Source: Diploptera punctata (Eukaryota > Arthropoda > Insecta > Blattodea > Blaberidae). From it: a stretch of DNA of 64,000 nucleotides. The stretch is taken from NCBI GenBank assembly GCA_030220185.1, contig JASPKZ010003422.1:62001-126000 (forward strand), read 5' to 3'. The position numbers and the translations under genes are program-made. A model generated the notes under the pieces. The model did not search any database and had not been told where the DNA came from. It saw nothing but the letters and a program-made list of their open reading frames with translations. Positions 10,646 through 20,574 of the stretch are shown here, piece after piece; position 1 is the first letter of the stretch; each line of letters opens with the position of its first letter.

Positions 10646-10866
10646 TTCCCCGCGCCGTAGCCATGTGATTAAGGCAAGATGCCATGGCACAGGGCTTCGA
10701 GACTTGCGCTGTTTCGAGTCTCTACGGGGGAAGAAATGTTCTCAAGGAATTTCTGCCAGTATGGGACCGATGCCCACCCAGCATCGTGAGGCATTTGGGT
10801 AGCTACAATAAGTAGCGGCTCCAGGTTGAGAAGACTAGCTATAATGGCTGGGGGACCCGACATTCA
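10646..10866 (+). repeat. SINE2 copy within block A
   Basis: Begins GCGCCGTAGCCATGTGATTAAGGC, a decayed A-box region, has GTTTCGAGTCTC as B-box and the SINE2 body CCACCCAGCATCGTGAGGCA. Shared with block B at 34980-35200. Confidence 0.8.
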
Positions 10867-11259
10867 CATTGCACTATAATTTTAAGACTTCAGGCAGCAA
10901 GTGTTCAAAATATTATAATTAAAGTCTACGGTTTAAAATCTAAAATCAACACATCCGCGTCTCACTATAATTCTCTATGGACTGTACATGTTTTTGTAGA
11001 GGAAAGGTTTTGTTTGTACACGTGGCAGACAGGGAATTCACAGCTCAGCAGTCTTGGTAGCTCTCCTATTGGATGTACGGTCAAGGACATTCTTCAAAAT
11101 CCCTTGCGCGACCTTTATATATATATAATGTATTTTGTTATATTGATTCTCGATTATTAAGATTTTAAAATAACAACTAAATCAAGGGTCTTGGAAGACA
11201 GATTTATAAACGAGGATAAAACAAAATATGTGAAAATATCAAGAATAGAAGTAAATCCA

Positions 11260-12475
11260 ACCTCATACATAGTCTCCTAGTTGGTCAGTAAGTTGATAAT
11301 ATTAAATACCTGGGTGTTCTAATTACCACAATAAATTAATTAAGTAAGGATTACAATGAGCAATAGATGCTTCTATGCATTAAAACAAGTTTTAAGTCAA
11401 GAACAATAAGTAGGATAGCAAACATTAAAACATATAAAACAATATTGTAACCAATAGTTATATTTGGAAGTGAAACATGGACATTATCAGAAAAAGATAA
11501 GTACATATTAAATAAATGGAAAAGAAAAATATTAACCCTTAAATTGGCAAAACACTGACTGACTGTTTTGTGGCAATGACTAGCATTGCCCAGTGTGCCG
11601 CTTTTTGGGAACCAGTTGAGGTCCCTTGGCGGCCAAACACCATTGTGTTTATTCAGTATGGGGTTTTGTTCCTTAGCCTTGCTGTCTCGCTGCTTATGTG
11701 TTCATTGCCGTAGCAGGTATGGATGATATGAAACATGAGTTCACTAGATTTGTCAGGAACACAAACCTTTCCATAGGTGTCGACAGACCATTCAGCAGAG
11801 GCTGAATGTTATGGAAAAGTTGTTGTCCCTGATCCGTCATTGGTATAGCAGCCACAGACCCTGGCTGACATGGGACAGTGCCTGTAGTAGGTTTAACTGT
11901 GATGCCAGAATTAACACAAATTTATTCTGTTAGATATTTGAATGTGGCGGACCGCAGTGAAAACAGAATCTTGTATAACTGTTATTATTAGGTATATTGT
12001 ATAATTAGACACAGATTTAAGTGGTTTATTTTTGTTCATTTTCTTCTGATTTATTTGAAATATTAAATTAACTAAACCAACTGATGTATCTAAAAGGATA
12101 CATTACGAATTTAAGGGTTAAGGAAGATATATGGAGCAGTACAGGAACAAGATATATGAAGAATTACAACAAACCAGGAATTAAAAGAATTATATAGGGA
12201 TTTAGATCTGGTAGCAGATATTAGAAGAAAGATACTGGAATGTGTTGTGGATGGAGCAAGAAATATTTTAGAAGTGAAACAGGAAAGAAGAAGAAAAGTC
12301 GGAAGACAGAAATGAAGATGGTTAGAAAAGGTTGAGGAAGACTTAAGACAACTGAAGGTGAAAAGATGGAGGCAGAAAGCTAGTAATAGAGAAGAATGGA
12401 CAGTTGTTATGAAGGAGGCCAAGGTTCTTAGAGGACCATAGAGCCAAAGGAAGAAGAAGAAGAAGAAGATTTTAA
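11260..12475 (+). repeat. Degenerate LINE split by a TTAA MITE
   Basis: Left part has KYLGVLIT-like and SETWTLSEKDKY-like RT-tail sequence. Right part runs from GGAAGATATATGG through a tail with Arg/Lys-rich GRQK. When 11536-12117 plus one TTAA is ignored, the frame reads KRKILRKIYGAVQEQ across the join, matching VLRKIFGPKRDEQ of other LINEs. Ends with (GAA)n at about 12451-12468. Confidence 0.7.
11536..12117 (+). mobile_element. piggyBac-like MITE, TTAA target site
   Basis: A 582-bp element flanked by TTAA (11532-11535 and 12118-12121). Terminal inverted repeats start CCCTTAAATT and end AATTTAAGGG. TTAA targets and CCC ends are piggyBac hallmarks. There is no transposase. Shorter relatives lie at 31259-31490, 15640-15997 and 30765-31000. 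Confidence 0.85.
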
Positions 12476-12762
12476 AATGGAATAGAGATTCACAATAGAA
12501 TATTTTGTATAATAGTTGCTGAGAGACAAGATAAATCTGTATGTTTCATAATTTTATATAAACAAAACTTTTAACACAAATCATTTGATAGTGACAGTGG
12601 GAAGTTAATAAATTAACTGATATCAAATCAAAAATATGTTTTATTGCTTTTTTGTAGTACAATCCAGATGTTGCATTGCTAGAAAATTGGCAGAGACCCC
12701 ACGGGAGCTGAAAGAAGAGAAGAAAAAATTGTATCATTACTAGCCTTAGAATCAATAACTAC

Positions 12763-12765
<3 letters not shown>

Positions 12766-12806
<41 letters not shown>
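12766..12806. repeat. (TAA)n microsatellite
   Basis: About 13 AAT/TAA units directly before an L-A fragment. Confidence 0.92.
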
Positions 12807-12810
<4 letters not shown>

Positions 12811-12811
<1 letters not shown>

Positions 12812-13480
12812 ACTAAATATATGGTCACACATAGAAATACATTATATGATAAAAAAATGGACAGCTAATGACAAATTAGGGAAATTTTGAGGAAGTGGCT
12901 GAATTCAAATACCTAGGAACAATAATCACAAATAGGAATGAGATGCACAAACAAATGAAACATAGGCTCAATTCTGGAAATGTGTGCTATTATGTATTAC
13001 AAAGACTCTTGTCGTGCCAACTCCTTTCAAAAAACGTTAAAATGAAAATATATAAAACTATTATTCTACCAGTTATATTATATGGATGCGAAACATGGAC
13101 TCTTACTTTAAGGGAGGAAAGGAGATTACGAGTATTTGAGAATGAAGTTCTTAGGAAAATTTTTGGACCAAAGAGAGATGAACAGACAGGTGAGTGGAGA
13201 AGACTACATAACATGGTCTTTATAGGAAACCAGATATAATGAGAACAGTTAAGTCTCGTAGACTGCGATGAGCAGGACATGTGGCACAAATGGGAAATGA
13301 AAGACGTGCATGGAAACTTCTTGTAGGAAAACCAGGGGGAAAACGGCCAGTTGGTAGACCAAGAATGAGGTGGGAGAATAACATTAACCATGATATGAGG
13401 GAAGTAATTTATACAGGGAATGATTGGAAAACATTAGGTCAGGATAGGGATGTATGGGAGTTAGTTAGTTATGGGAGGAG
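12811..13480 (+). repeat. L-A LINE, RT tail to 3' end
   Basis: Contains [60 protein letters not shown] and, in another frame, [19 protein letters not shown]. The copy is frameshifted near 13230 and its 3' end is altered. A degenerate second piece trails to about 13640; 13650-13895 holds nothing recognised. Confidence 0.85.
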
Positions 13481-13900
13481 GAAATGTATGAGTACTTGAA
13501 TATGAAGAGCTTTGGATCAAAGAGATGCAGACAGACACGTGGTACTGCAGATGGACCTGTAAAAATTTGTTGTAGAAAACCTAGAGGAAAAGCATCCAGT
13601 TGAGTGAATGAATGGAAAACATAGGGATGTATGGAGAGTTTATGTTAACATTACCTCCGCTACGAGCCCAGGGACAGTTCTGGAGGCAGGACTTGAGTTT
13701 ACATTTGAATCCGGCCGCTACGAACGTGCAGTCAGAGCAGCAGCGAGGCTGTTCTGTTATCACCCAGTTGGCTTCGTAGGGCAGCTCACCTGTCAACACA
13801 AACCAACATACCTCCAGCATTATTCTGTTGAAGCCAATCTCCAAACAAGACCAACATCTTATTGAAATCCCTTTGAAGAAATAACTGTTTGCTATTCTTA

Positions 13901-14083
13901 GGGCCGCATGCAAATACATTATTTGCGGGACGCAAGCGTAAATGCGTTCCTCTAGTAGATGAAAATAACGGAAGTGGTTTTATCGCTGAGAATTCTGGGT
14001 AATTTCTTGCCAATATTACGAAAAAACTTTCATGCATGACCAGTGAGCGACTCGCTAATTCGAACTTTGCACGTTCTACTTCA
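13901..14083 (+). mobile_element. H1 element, internally rearranged
   Basis: After TTA (13898-13900) it begins with the normal GGGCCGCATGCAAATACATT, then switches to reverse-orientation H1 sequence (ATTTGCGGGACGCAAGCG) and runs back to the CGAACTTTGCACGTTCT region. The result is a deleted, inverted derivative with one normal terminus. Confidence 0.65.
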
Positions 14084-14232
14084 CATCTAGAACCTTCCAT
14101 TATGTTGTATCTACGGGCCACATGAAAATAATGTATTTGTCTCTGGTGAGTTGAGTTTTCCGTGAGAACGTGCAAAGTTCGAATTAAAGAGTCGCTGACT
14201 GGTCATGCATGAAAGTAGTTTTTTTCGTAATA
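14084..14232 (-). repeat. Fragment equivalent to intron 3 of the secreted-protein gene plus H1 end
   Basis: On the opposite strand this repeats 63630-63781: the H1 terminus, then CGTAGATACAACATAATGG and TTCTAGATGTGAAGTAG. The shared non-H1 flank suggests it was copied from a locus like secreted-protein copy 2, not inserted independently. Confidence 0.55.
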
Positions 14233-14352
14233 CAGGAATTTGAGGAAAGCGATTTTGAAATAAATCATTTTGACCCCACATACCAGTTGAAGATTAATGC
14301 ATTTTTTCTTAATCCTTAAATTGTCTTGTGACGAATCGCAGTGAAAACAAAG

Positions 14353-14354
<2 letters not shown>

Positions 14355-14416
<62 letters not shown>
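14355..14416. repeat. (ATT)n microsatellite
   Basis: About 20 ATT units. Confidence 0.93.
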
Positions 14417-14417
<1 letters not shown>

Positions 14418-14508
14418 GGGTTTCAGGTAAATCCCCTCTTCTAATCCAAGTATTTCCCTGATTTTCCGATGTTGCCTTCATCGTTTTATTTCAATAGTAT
14501 ATACCGAG

Positions 14509-14836
14509 TTTGTCCACCGCTGTGGTCTCGAGGTAGCGTGCTGCCTTGTCACGCAGCGGGCTCGGGTTCGATTCCAGGACTGGACAGGCTGCTTGGTGAG
14601 GTTTTTTTTCGGGTTTCTTCTTCACCTGTAAGACAAATGTCAGGAAGCCTAGAGCCCAACGGTCCCCGAAAATCATCCGGCCATCATCATCATCATCATC
14701 ATCATCCTTCACCGGTGTGGAAAGCAACGGGAGGCTACCACACCTACAATTCCCTAGTAAAGCAACAAAGCATGGCATGAAAAAACTATGATTGCAGTGA
14801 AAGACCTGCTCTCGGGCAGAATTACTATGGATGCAT
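14509..14836 (+). repeat. SINE1 copy, tail A
   Basis: The head GTCCACCGCTGTGGTCTCGA with GGTAGCGTGCTGCC contains a Pol III A-box-like segment; GGGTTCGATTCC is the B-box. The body has CCTGTAAGACAAATGTCAGG, a (CAT)n run and the tail CGGGCAGAATTACTATGGAT. SINE1 is the commonest SINE in the window. Confidence 0.88.
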
Positions 14837-15010
14837 ACCGTGTTTCGTTGCAAAAACTCAAAAATTGCGAGCGCTAGATTTTGCTGGTTAACGATCTTGG
14901 TCTTACTTTTTAAGTTGACTGCTATATGCCGAATTTTGTTCTAAAAAAACAAAAATTGCTGTCGCTAGAGCGTTAACACTCACTTACCAGTTCGAAATTT
15001 CTAAAACTTA

Positions 15011-15615
15011 GGGTCGTATGTTAGAACATTACTCTCTCTCAAATTACTTCCAATCACTAGTGAGCTGATTCACCGTGAGCAATTGCTGAGAACGAATTAA
15101 CGGCCGACTTATCGGTAATGCATGAGAGTCGACGTTTTCGTAACATTGGCAACGAATTACCCAGAATTCTCAGCGATAAAACCACTTCCGTTATTTTCGT
15201 CTGCTATAGAGGAATGCATTTATGCTTGCATCCCGCAAATAATACCGTATACAAACACGTCTGCGACACGCAATATTACGCCGATTCTCCTGTTCTTCCA
15301 GTTGAATTCTTTGGTAGACTCTATCAAATTCCTCTTCTCCGTGTATACCGAAAACATGATCGAAGTCTTCAAGGTCCGACATCTTGGATAAATGTTGGAT
15401 AAAGCAGCAAAGTACATCGATTACCATCGGTTCCCGTCGGTTCCCTTCGGGATTTTAATTTGAGTTGCTCATGTAAGGTACCTCCGCAGGTAGCTTACAA
15501 ATTTAACCAATTATTATCGCATGAACAGATTTCTGAGTAAGCAAAATCGTATTAGCATACAACTTGCTCAGCAGAGAAGGCATTTTACTGTCTAATGCGT
15601 CCAAACATGCGACCC
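15011..15615 (+). mobile_element. H1 element, complete, TTA target duplication
   Basis: 605 bp between TTA at 15008-15010 and 15616-15618, with termini GGGTCGTATG and ATGCGACCC. The minus strand encodes MSDLEDFDHVFGIHGEEEFD, then RVYQRIQLEEQENRRNIACR and an Arg-rich region ending FLYSRRK. Confidence 0.85.
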
Positions 15616-15639
15616 TTAGACTTGCTCCAAAGTTTTTAA

Positions 15640-15997
15640 CCCTTAAGTTGGCAAGACACTCCTCATTTCAGTTATTTAAATGCAGCGGACCGTCAGTGAA
15701 AACGAAATGTTTATTATCAGGTATTATCGCCTCACTACGATGGTTGTACAGCGGCTCGCTTTGTGTCCCCGCAGCAGTTATATATAATTAAATAGAAATA
15801 TGCCGACTACCGCTACGTGAATGTTAATCATTGTCGCGGCACCCGCTTTTATATAAACCATCGCAGTGAGGCGATAATATATTGTGTAATTCTACACAAA
15901 TGTAAGTAATTTATATTCTTGCATTTTCTTCTATTTTATTAAAAATATTAAATAAATTAAACCAATTGATATAGGATACATTGGGAATTTAAATGTT
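15640..15997 (+). mobile_element. piggyBac-like MITE, older copy
   Basis: After TTAA (15636-15639) it starts CCCTTAAGTTGGCAA, shares GCAGCGGACCGTCAGTGAAA with the element at 11536, and ends in a decayed GGGAATTTAAATGTTGAA. An inner duplication around TCGCCTCACTACGATGG is present. Confidence 0.65.
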
Positions 15998-16132
15998 GAA
16001 GGAGAACTTGCCTTGACAAAGATAATTAAGTTGCGTTTAGTTCCCTACAGATATCAGCTCAAATAGAGGCCTAGTAGGCAGCTAAGCTACTACCTCGAGT
16101 CAAAGGCGGCTTCAGTTTTGCCCAGAGGCTCT

Positions 16133-16205
16133 AATTTAGGTTTGAAGTTATTTTACGAGCCCGAAAATCTTCAGACTCGGAATCCAGAAGACTTCTCCCT
16201 TGGTA
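16133..16205 (-). repeat. SINE5 fragment
   Basis: TTATTTTACGAGCCCGAAAATC and CTTCAGACTCGGAATCC match the SINE5 body on the opposite strand. It is cut short by the following SINE3. Confidence 0.55.
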
Positions 16206-16217
16206 GGCACGAGGTGC

Positions 16218-16988
16218 TTGCGTCCAGTAAAGTGATCCCACTAGAGGTCTTAAGAGGCCCTTGGGGTAGTAGGAGGTTAAGGCTCCCACTTTTTTCTAGA
16301 CCAGGGGTCACTAATTAGATTTCATGGAGGTCCATTTTGAAAGGAGTAAATTAAATCGAGGTTCGGAACCACAGTTGATTAAACATACCAAGCTTTTATT
16401 AAGTAATTAATATTATAAGGAAATTATTTAAACTATGTTCTGGGTATGAATTGTACAAAACACGTGGTAAATACAGCACAGTTATTGATTCTAATAATAA
16501 TTATTGACAAGTTTATGATAAACTTAACATACGGTAAATATCTCACTTCACAAATTTCGCGTTTTTCACGATAACAGGTTTAAAACGGAATCCCGTTAAT
16601 ATTCAGTCAAATAATCAGTACTGCCAACTGAGCAAACAATAATACTTATAACATTAAAATTTAGTACAAATGGTTGTATTCGATAATTAACCTGTTTTAT
16701 TATATTTTTTTAATTCGATATTTAACCGGTCCGGAAACCAAAGCCCCAGGGTCCGGATACGGACCGCGGTCCGCCAATTGGTGACATCTGTTCTAGACAA
16801 TCGGCACTTAATGTCAGCCGGATTGTCAACCCTGCGCGAAGGTCGCCTTTACTCCCAGAATAAGCGGCTGGTACTCATTTCCGTTAGAGGCTGAGTCGAC
16901 TCCAGGGCGATAGTACCACCAGAAGGTTTGAGTCAGTTTAAAAATCCTGACACCGCCGTGACTCGAACCCTCCACCTCCCGGCTTGTA
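16218..16988 (-). repeat. SINE3 copy split by an hAT MITE
   Basis: SINE3 body occurs at 16218-16301 (CCCTTGGGGTAGTAGGAGG) and resumes at 16791 (ACAATCGGCACTTAATGTCA) through GTTTAAAAATCCTGA to the CTCGAACCCTCCACCTCCC head. The tRNA head is in turn interrupted by a TA MITE at 16989. It records two later insertions. Confidence 0.8.
16302..16790 (+). mobile_element. hAT-like MITE with 8-bp target duplication
   Basis: 489 bp flanked by TTCTAGAC at 16294-16301 and 16791-16798. Ends are CAGGGGTCACTAATTAG and, reverse-complemented, CAGATGTCACCAATTGG. CAGGGGT-type ends and 8-bp duplications are hAT hallmarks. No ORF is present, so it is non-autonomous. Confidence 0.88.
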
Positions 16989-17299
16989 TACTCGGACCAA
17001 CAGATCTGTGCCCCCATAGCGCTGATATCGTTCTTAGAAAAGTACACGTCAAAACCCACACCATTTCACCGCACTCCCCTACCAGCAGCCATCGAGTAGA
17101 GATGTTGCCAAACTTCCCCCAGTGTCATGGCTCTTGAATATTGAATAATGCAAGATTGGAGTTGAGTTGACAACGCAGGAGTGTAAGTGCAAGAGAGAGA
17201 TAGGAATGCAGGGAGGGAAATGATTTGCGGAGGCGGAAAATAAAGTAGGCTTTAGTTCGCATATCTTACGGGGGGGGCACAGATCCGTTGGACAGACAA
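16989..17299 (+). mobile_element. TA-target MITE (Tc1/mariner-like size class)
   Basis: 311 bp with TA on both sides (16987-16988 and 17300-17301). Ends TACTCGGACCAACAGATCTG and, reverse-complemented, TTGTCTGTCCAACGGATCTG are imperfect inverted repeats running into GTGCCCCCATAG. A second copy in opposite orientation is at 43420-43713. Confidence 0.8.
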
Positions 17300-17332
17300 T
17301 AACGTAGTACAGATATAAAACAATTATCCCCA

Positions 17333-17642
17333 CACTGCTGTGGTCTCGAGGTAGCGTGATGCCTTGTCACGTAACGGGCTCGGGTTTGATTCCCGGACGG
17401 GACAGGCTCCTGGGTGAGGTTTTTCGGGTTTTTCCTCGCCTGTAAGACAAATGTCAGGAAGCTTAGGGCCCAACGGTCCCCTAAAATCATCCGACCATCA
17501 TCATCATCATCATCCTTCACCGGTGTGGAAAGCAACGGGAAGCTACCACACCTATAATTCCGTAGTAAAGCTGCAAAGAATAGCATGGAAATGTTATGAT
17601 TGCAGTGAAACACCTGCCCTCGGGCAGAATTACTATGGATAG
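17333..17642 (+). repeat. SINE1 copy, tail A
   Basis: GCTGTGGTCTCGAGGTAGCG head, GGGTTTGATTCCCGG B-box, (CAT)n tract and CGGGCAGAATTACTATGGAT tail. Confidence 0.88.
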
Positions 17643-17692
17643 ATGAAGTTTATATCAATTTGTTATTTAAGATTTGTTTTGATAATATCGCT

Positions 17693-17889
17693 TCTTATAG
17701 GAAAACCAGAAGGAAAATGCCCAGTTGGTAGACCAATAATGAGGTGGGAGAATAACATTAACTATGATTTGAGGGAAATAGATTATACAGGGATGATTGG
17801 AAAACATTGGCTCAGGATTGGGATGTATGGAGAGCTTATGTCAGCACGGTCATGAACCTACGGGTTCGATAATGCCAGTGAGTTAGTTA
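17693..17889 (+). repeat. L-A LINE 3' fragment
   Basis: [20 protein letters not shown] is encoded. A one-base loss near 17795 shifts frame, and the 3' end CCTACGGGTTCGATAATGCC follows. Confidence 0.85.
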
Positions 17890-18139
17890 GTTTTGATAAT
17901 ATCGAGAATTACACAATCTTTTTAAATATCCATTGAGAAAGATGAATTATACAGTAGCTCAGGACAGATTTTTGCACGCGTCGGGACAGATAAATAGTAA
18001 TTTTTCTACGAACAGGCCTGGTTGAATGAAAACACGTGGCAGCCATTTTGTCATCAAACTGCGTCAATTGGCTTAAATGAGGAAAACGTGTCTCAATTTC
18101 ATTTCCTTGAAGGAATGTGGGAAGATCTTCATCAGTCTT

Positions 18140-18520
18140 CCTTCACTCACACTATCCAACCCGGACATAAGCTCTCCATACATCCGTATCCTGAGCTAAT
18201 GTTTTGCCTCAAATAATTGTTCTTGCTGTTCTCCCGCCTCACCCTTGGCCTGTCCACTTGGTGCTCTTTCAATCCTCATTTGTGCCACAATGTCCTATTT
18301 AGAATAGGCCTATTAATTAGTGCTCAAAGCCTCTTACGTCGGATAGGCTAACACTGCTACTCACTTGTCAGTTGTGTTGTTTCATTGGGAGTGCACTTGT
18401 ATGAGGGTAATGAATACTTATTACATCTGTTTTTCCCATAAAGATCACTTATGTAATCTTCTCGGAGCGACTGTCTGTTCACATCTCTTTGGTCCAAACG
18501 TTTTCCTAATCACTTTATTC
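18140..18520 (-). repeat. L-A LINE 3' fragment, strongly decayed
   Basis: The plus strand has GACATAAGCTCTCCATACATCC and TTTGGTCCAAACGTTTTCCT, reverse strand of L-A, with intervening deletions and insertions. Confidence 0.6.
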
Positions 18521-18539
18521 TCATTTTTTTTCAAATGCT

Positions 18540-18860
18540 CCAGGTTGTCATTTCGACATTTCTAGTGTTCTCTCCTGGCATGGCGTACTTCTGAGGTTGG
18601 GGCGCCTGGAAGGCGGGGTTACGCTGCCCCGAATAGTATGAGAGTTGATTATGCGCCAGGAGAGTCCTTAAGGTGAACATGATATTGATGGTAATGATCA
18701 CCAGATGGTGTTCAGGGACCGTTTGGGCCTTAAAGTATCTTACAGGTGAGGAAAAACCCCGAAAAACGCCTCACCTAGGAAACTTGTCCCGACCGAGGAT
18801 GGAACCCAGGCCCGCTGCGTGACAAGGCAGCACGCTACCTCCAGACCACAGCGGTGGACA
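18540..18860 (-). repeat. Chimeric SINE: SINE1 head with SINE4-type tail B
   Basis: Plus-strand text begins with the SINE4-type tail (GTTGTCATTTCGACATTTCT, GCGCCTGGAAGGCGG) and ends with the SINE1 tRNA head (CCCGCTGCGTGACAAGGCAG, CCACAGCGGTGGAC). The join lies around 18660-18710. The same structure recurs at 19150-19524 and 43936-44250. Confidence 0.75.
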
Positions 18861-19149
18861 TATTCTCAAATATTGATAGACTTATCTCTTTTAAAGTGAT
18901 GATTTAACTGGAAGAACGGGGCTTGGGCAGGTTTTTCTCCCGTTTCCCCTGCCACAAATTTCATTCCACCATTTCTCCACACTCATCTCATTCGTTTCGT
19001 TTCATTTCATTCATCCGCCCCCGTGACGGTGCGTCAGGAGTGGTCTCGTCGTTCACATATCTATATAAATATCGGGGTTTCATCCAATCTCATCCCTCGA
19101 TCCGACCATGAGTTTGACACGAGTTGATAATATATATACACCTATTATT

Positions 19150-19524
19150 AATAACCCAGGTTGTCATTTTGGACATTTCTTGTGTTATTTCCTGGCATTA
19201 GCGTAATTGTAATCCACATCTGACGTTGGGGCGCCTGGAAGGCGGGGTTACGTTGTCCCGATGATATGATGGGTGATGATGATGATAGTGGGTGCGCCAG
19301 TAAAGTCCTTAATCCTAAGCTTAATTTAAGATGAATATGAATGATGATGATTGTCATATGATGTTCGGAGACCGTTTGGTCTTAAAGTTTCCTGACATTT
19401 GTCTTACAGGTGAGGAAAAACCCCGATAATAACCTCACCCAGGAAACTGTCCCGACCGGAATCGAATGCGAGCTCGCTGCGTGGCAAGGCAGCACGCTAC
19501 CTCGAGACCATAGCAGTGGACGAG
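19150..19524 (-). repeat. Chimeric SINE: SINE1 head with SINE4-type tail B
   Basis: CAGGTTGTCATTTTGGACATT and GCGCCTGGAAGGCGGGGTTA are tail B. CCTGACATTTGTCTTACAGG and the GGCAAGGCAGCACGCTACC end are SINE1. Between them is AATCCTAAGCTTAATTTAAG, shared with the copy at 44090. Bases 18861-19149 and 19525-19829 show nothing assignable. Confidence 0.75.
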
Positions 19525-19829
19525 TTGAGAATTATTTATTTAAACAACAGTTTTAAATATTTTAGGTTTTACGGTTTTTGAGAGAAGTCCGGATGCCCTG
19601 TAATGCGCTTCTGGACTTTTAGGCCGGTTTTCAAGAACCAAGCTCTCTAGGCCACGTCATCTCCGTATTCCGTAAGCTGAGGCTCTCATCTTTCAATTGT
19701 TTCCAGAATAAATATGTTGTCATCACATGATGTTGAATAGAGTGAGCCAGTTAGAGTAGGTTCTGCATCACCCACATAATTAACCAAGGGCTGACGCTCT
19801 TCGCGGAAAGTTTGGTTCTTGAACACCGA

Positions 19830-20195
19830 CCTTAATTTCTTTCCCTGCCTCATTCCTGTTTGTAATTATTGTTTTTAGGTATTTGAATTCCAGTGAGCTA
19901 CATCATCTTTATGGGAAACCAGATATAATAATAACAAATCTCGTAGGATGCGATGGGCAGGACATGCGACATGAATGGGGAATGAAAGAGGAGCGTGGAA
20001 ACTCCTTGATGGAAAACCAGAGGGAAAGCTCCCAGTAGGCAGACCAAGAATGAGGTGGAAAAGTATCAACCATGATTTGAAGGAATTAAATTATACAGGG
20101 GATGATTGGAAAAATCTTAGGATACGGATGTATGGAGAGCTTATGTCCACGCGGTCACGAACCTGCCTTCGATAGTACCAGTGAGTTAGTTAGTT
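19830..20195 (+). repeat. L-A LINE fragments, head-to-head
   Basis: A short minus-strand piece (TGTAATTATTGTTTTTAGGTATTTGAATTC) joins a plus-strand 3' end encoding [18 protein letters not shown] and MRWKSINHDLKELNYTGDDW. It is a rearranged insertion of one LINE family. Confidence 0.75.
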
Positions 20196-20574
20196 GAATA
20201 GAATCCTAGATATTAAAGAGTTTATAAATATGAATAAGTGATTTTTAATTGTTGTGTTGGAAATACTTTACAAGTGACCATACACCATGCGCATGCGCCA
20301 ACAGACGCGCACCGGTTTATGCTATGGAATCACGGGATGCAGCAAATATTCACGATATTTGAACTCGCGTTGCCAACGAACCATTTTAAATACTCTGAAT
20401 CTGTGAAAGAATGCACGCCTATTTTATTTAGTGTAAGTTAATTAGTACAGATTCTATGTTGGCTGCACTGGAACATAGGATAGTCGTTGGAATCAATATG
20501 GTTGACATGTTATCATGTAGTTAAATATCGTGAAAAAATATATTCAAATAATCGTTGGAAAACATAAAAATCAT

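Larger units (their letters stand above)
9568..11109 (+). repeat. Duplicated block, copy A
   Basis: From AGCAATGATTCCTGAC to AAATCCCTTGCGCGAC this block matches 34372-35447 almost base for base, apart from an L-A insertion (about 9730-10200) present only here. It carries a plus-strand L-A fragment and a SINE2. Both copies abut TA-rich runs. It may be a segmental duplication or a compound mobile unit. Confidence 0.8.

Noticed and set aside
14203..14481. Poly-Asn protein
   Set aside because: Translation of the ATT microsatellite.
14679..14853. Poly-His and poly-Asp open frames in several places
   Set aside because: They are translations of the (CAT)n/(ATG)n tract inside SINE1 copies.
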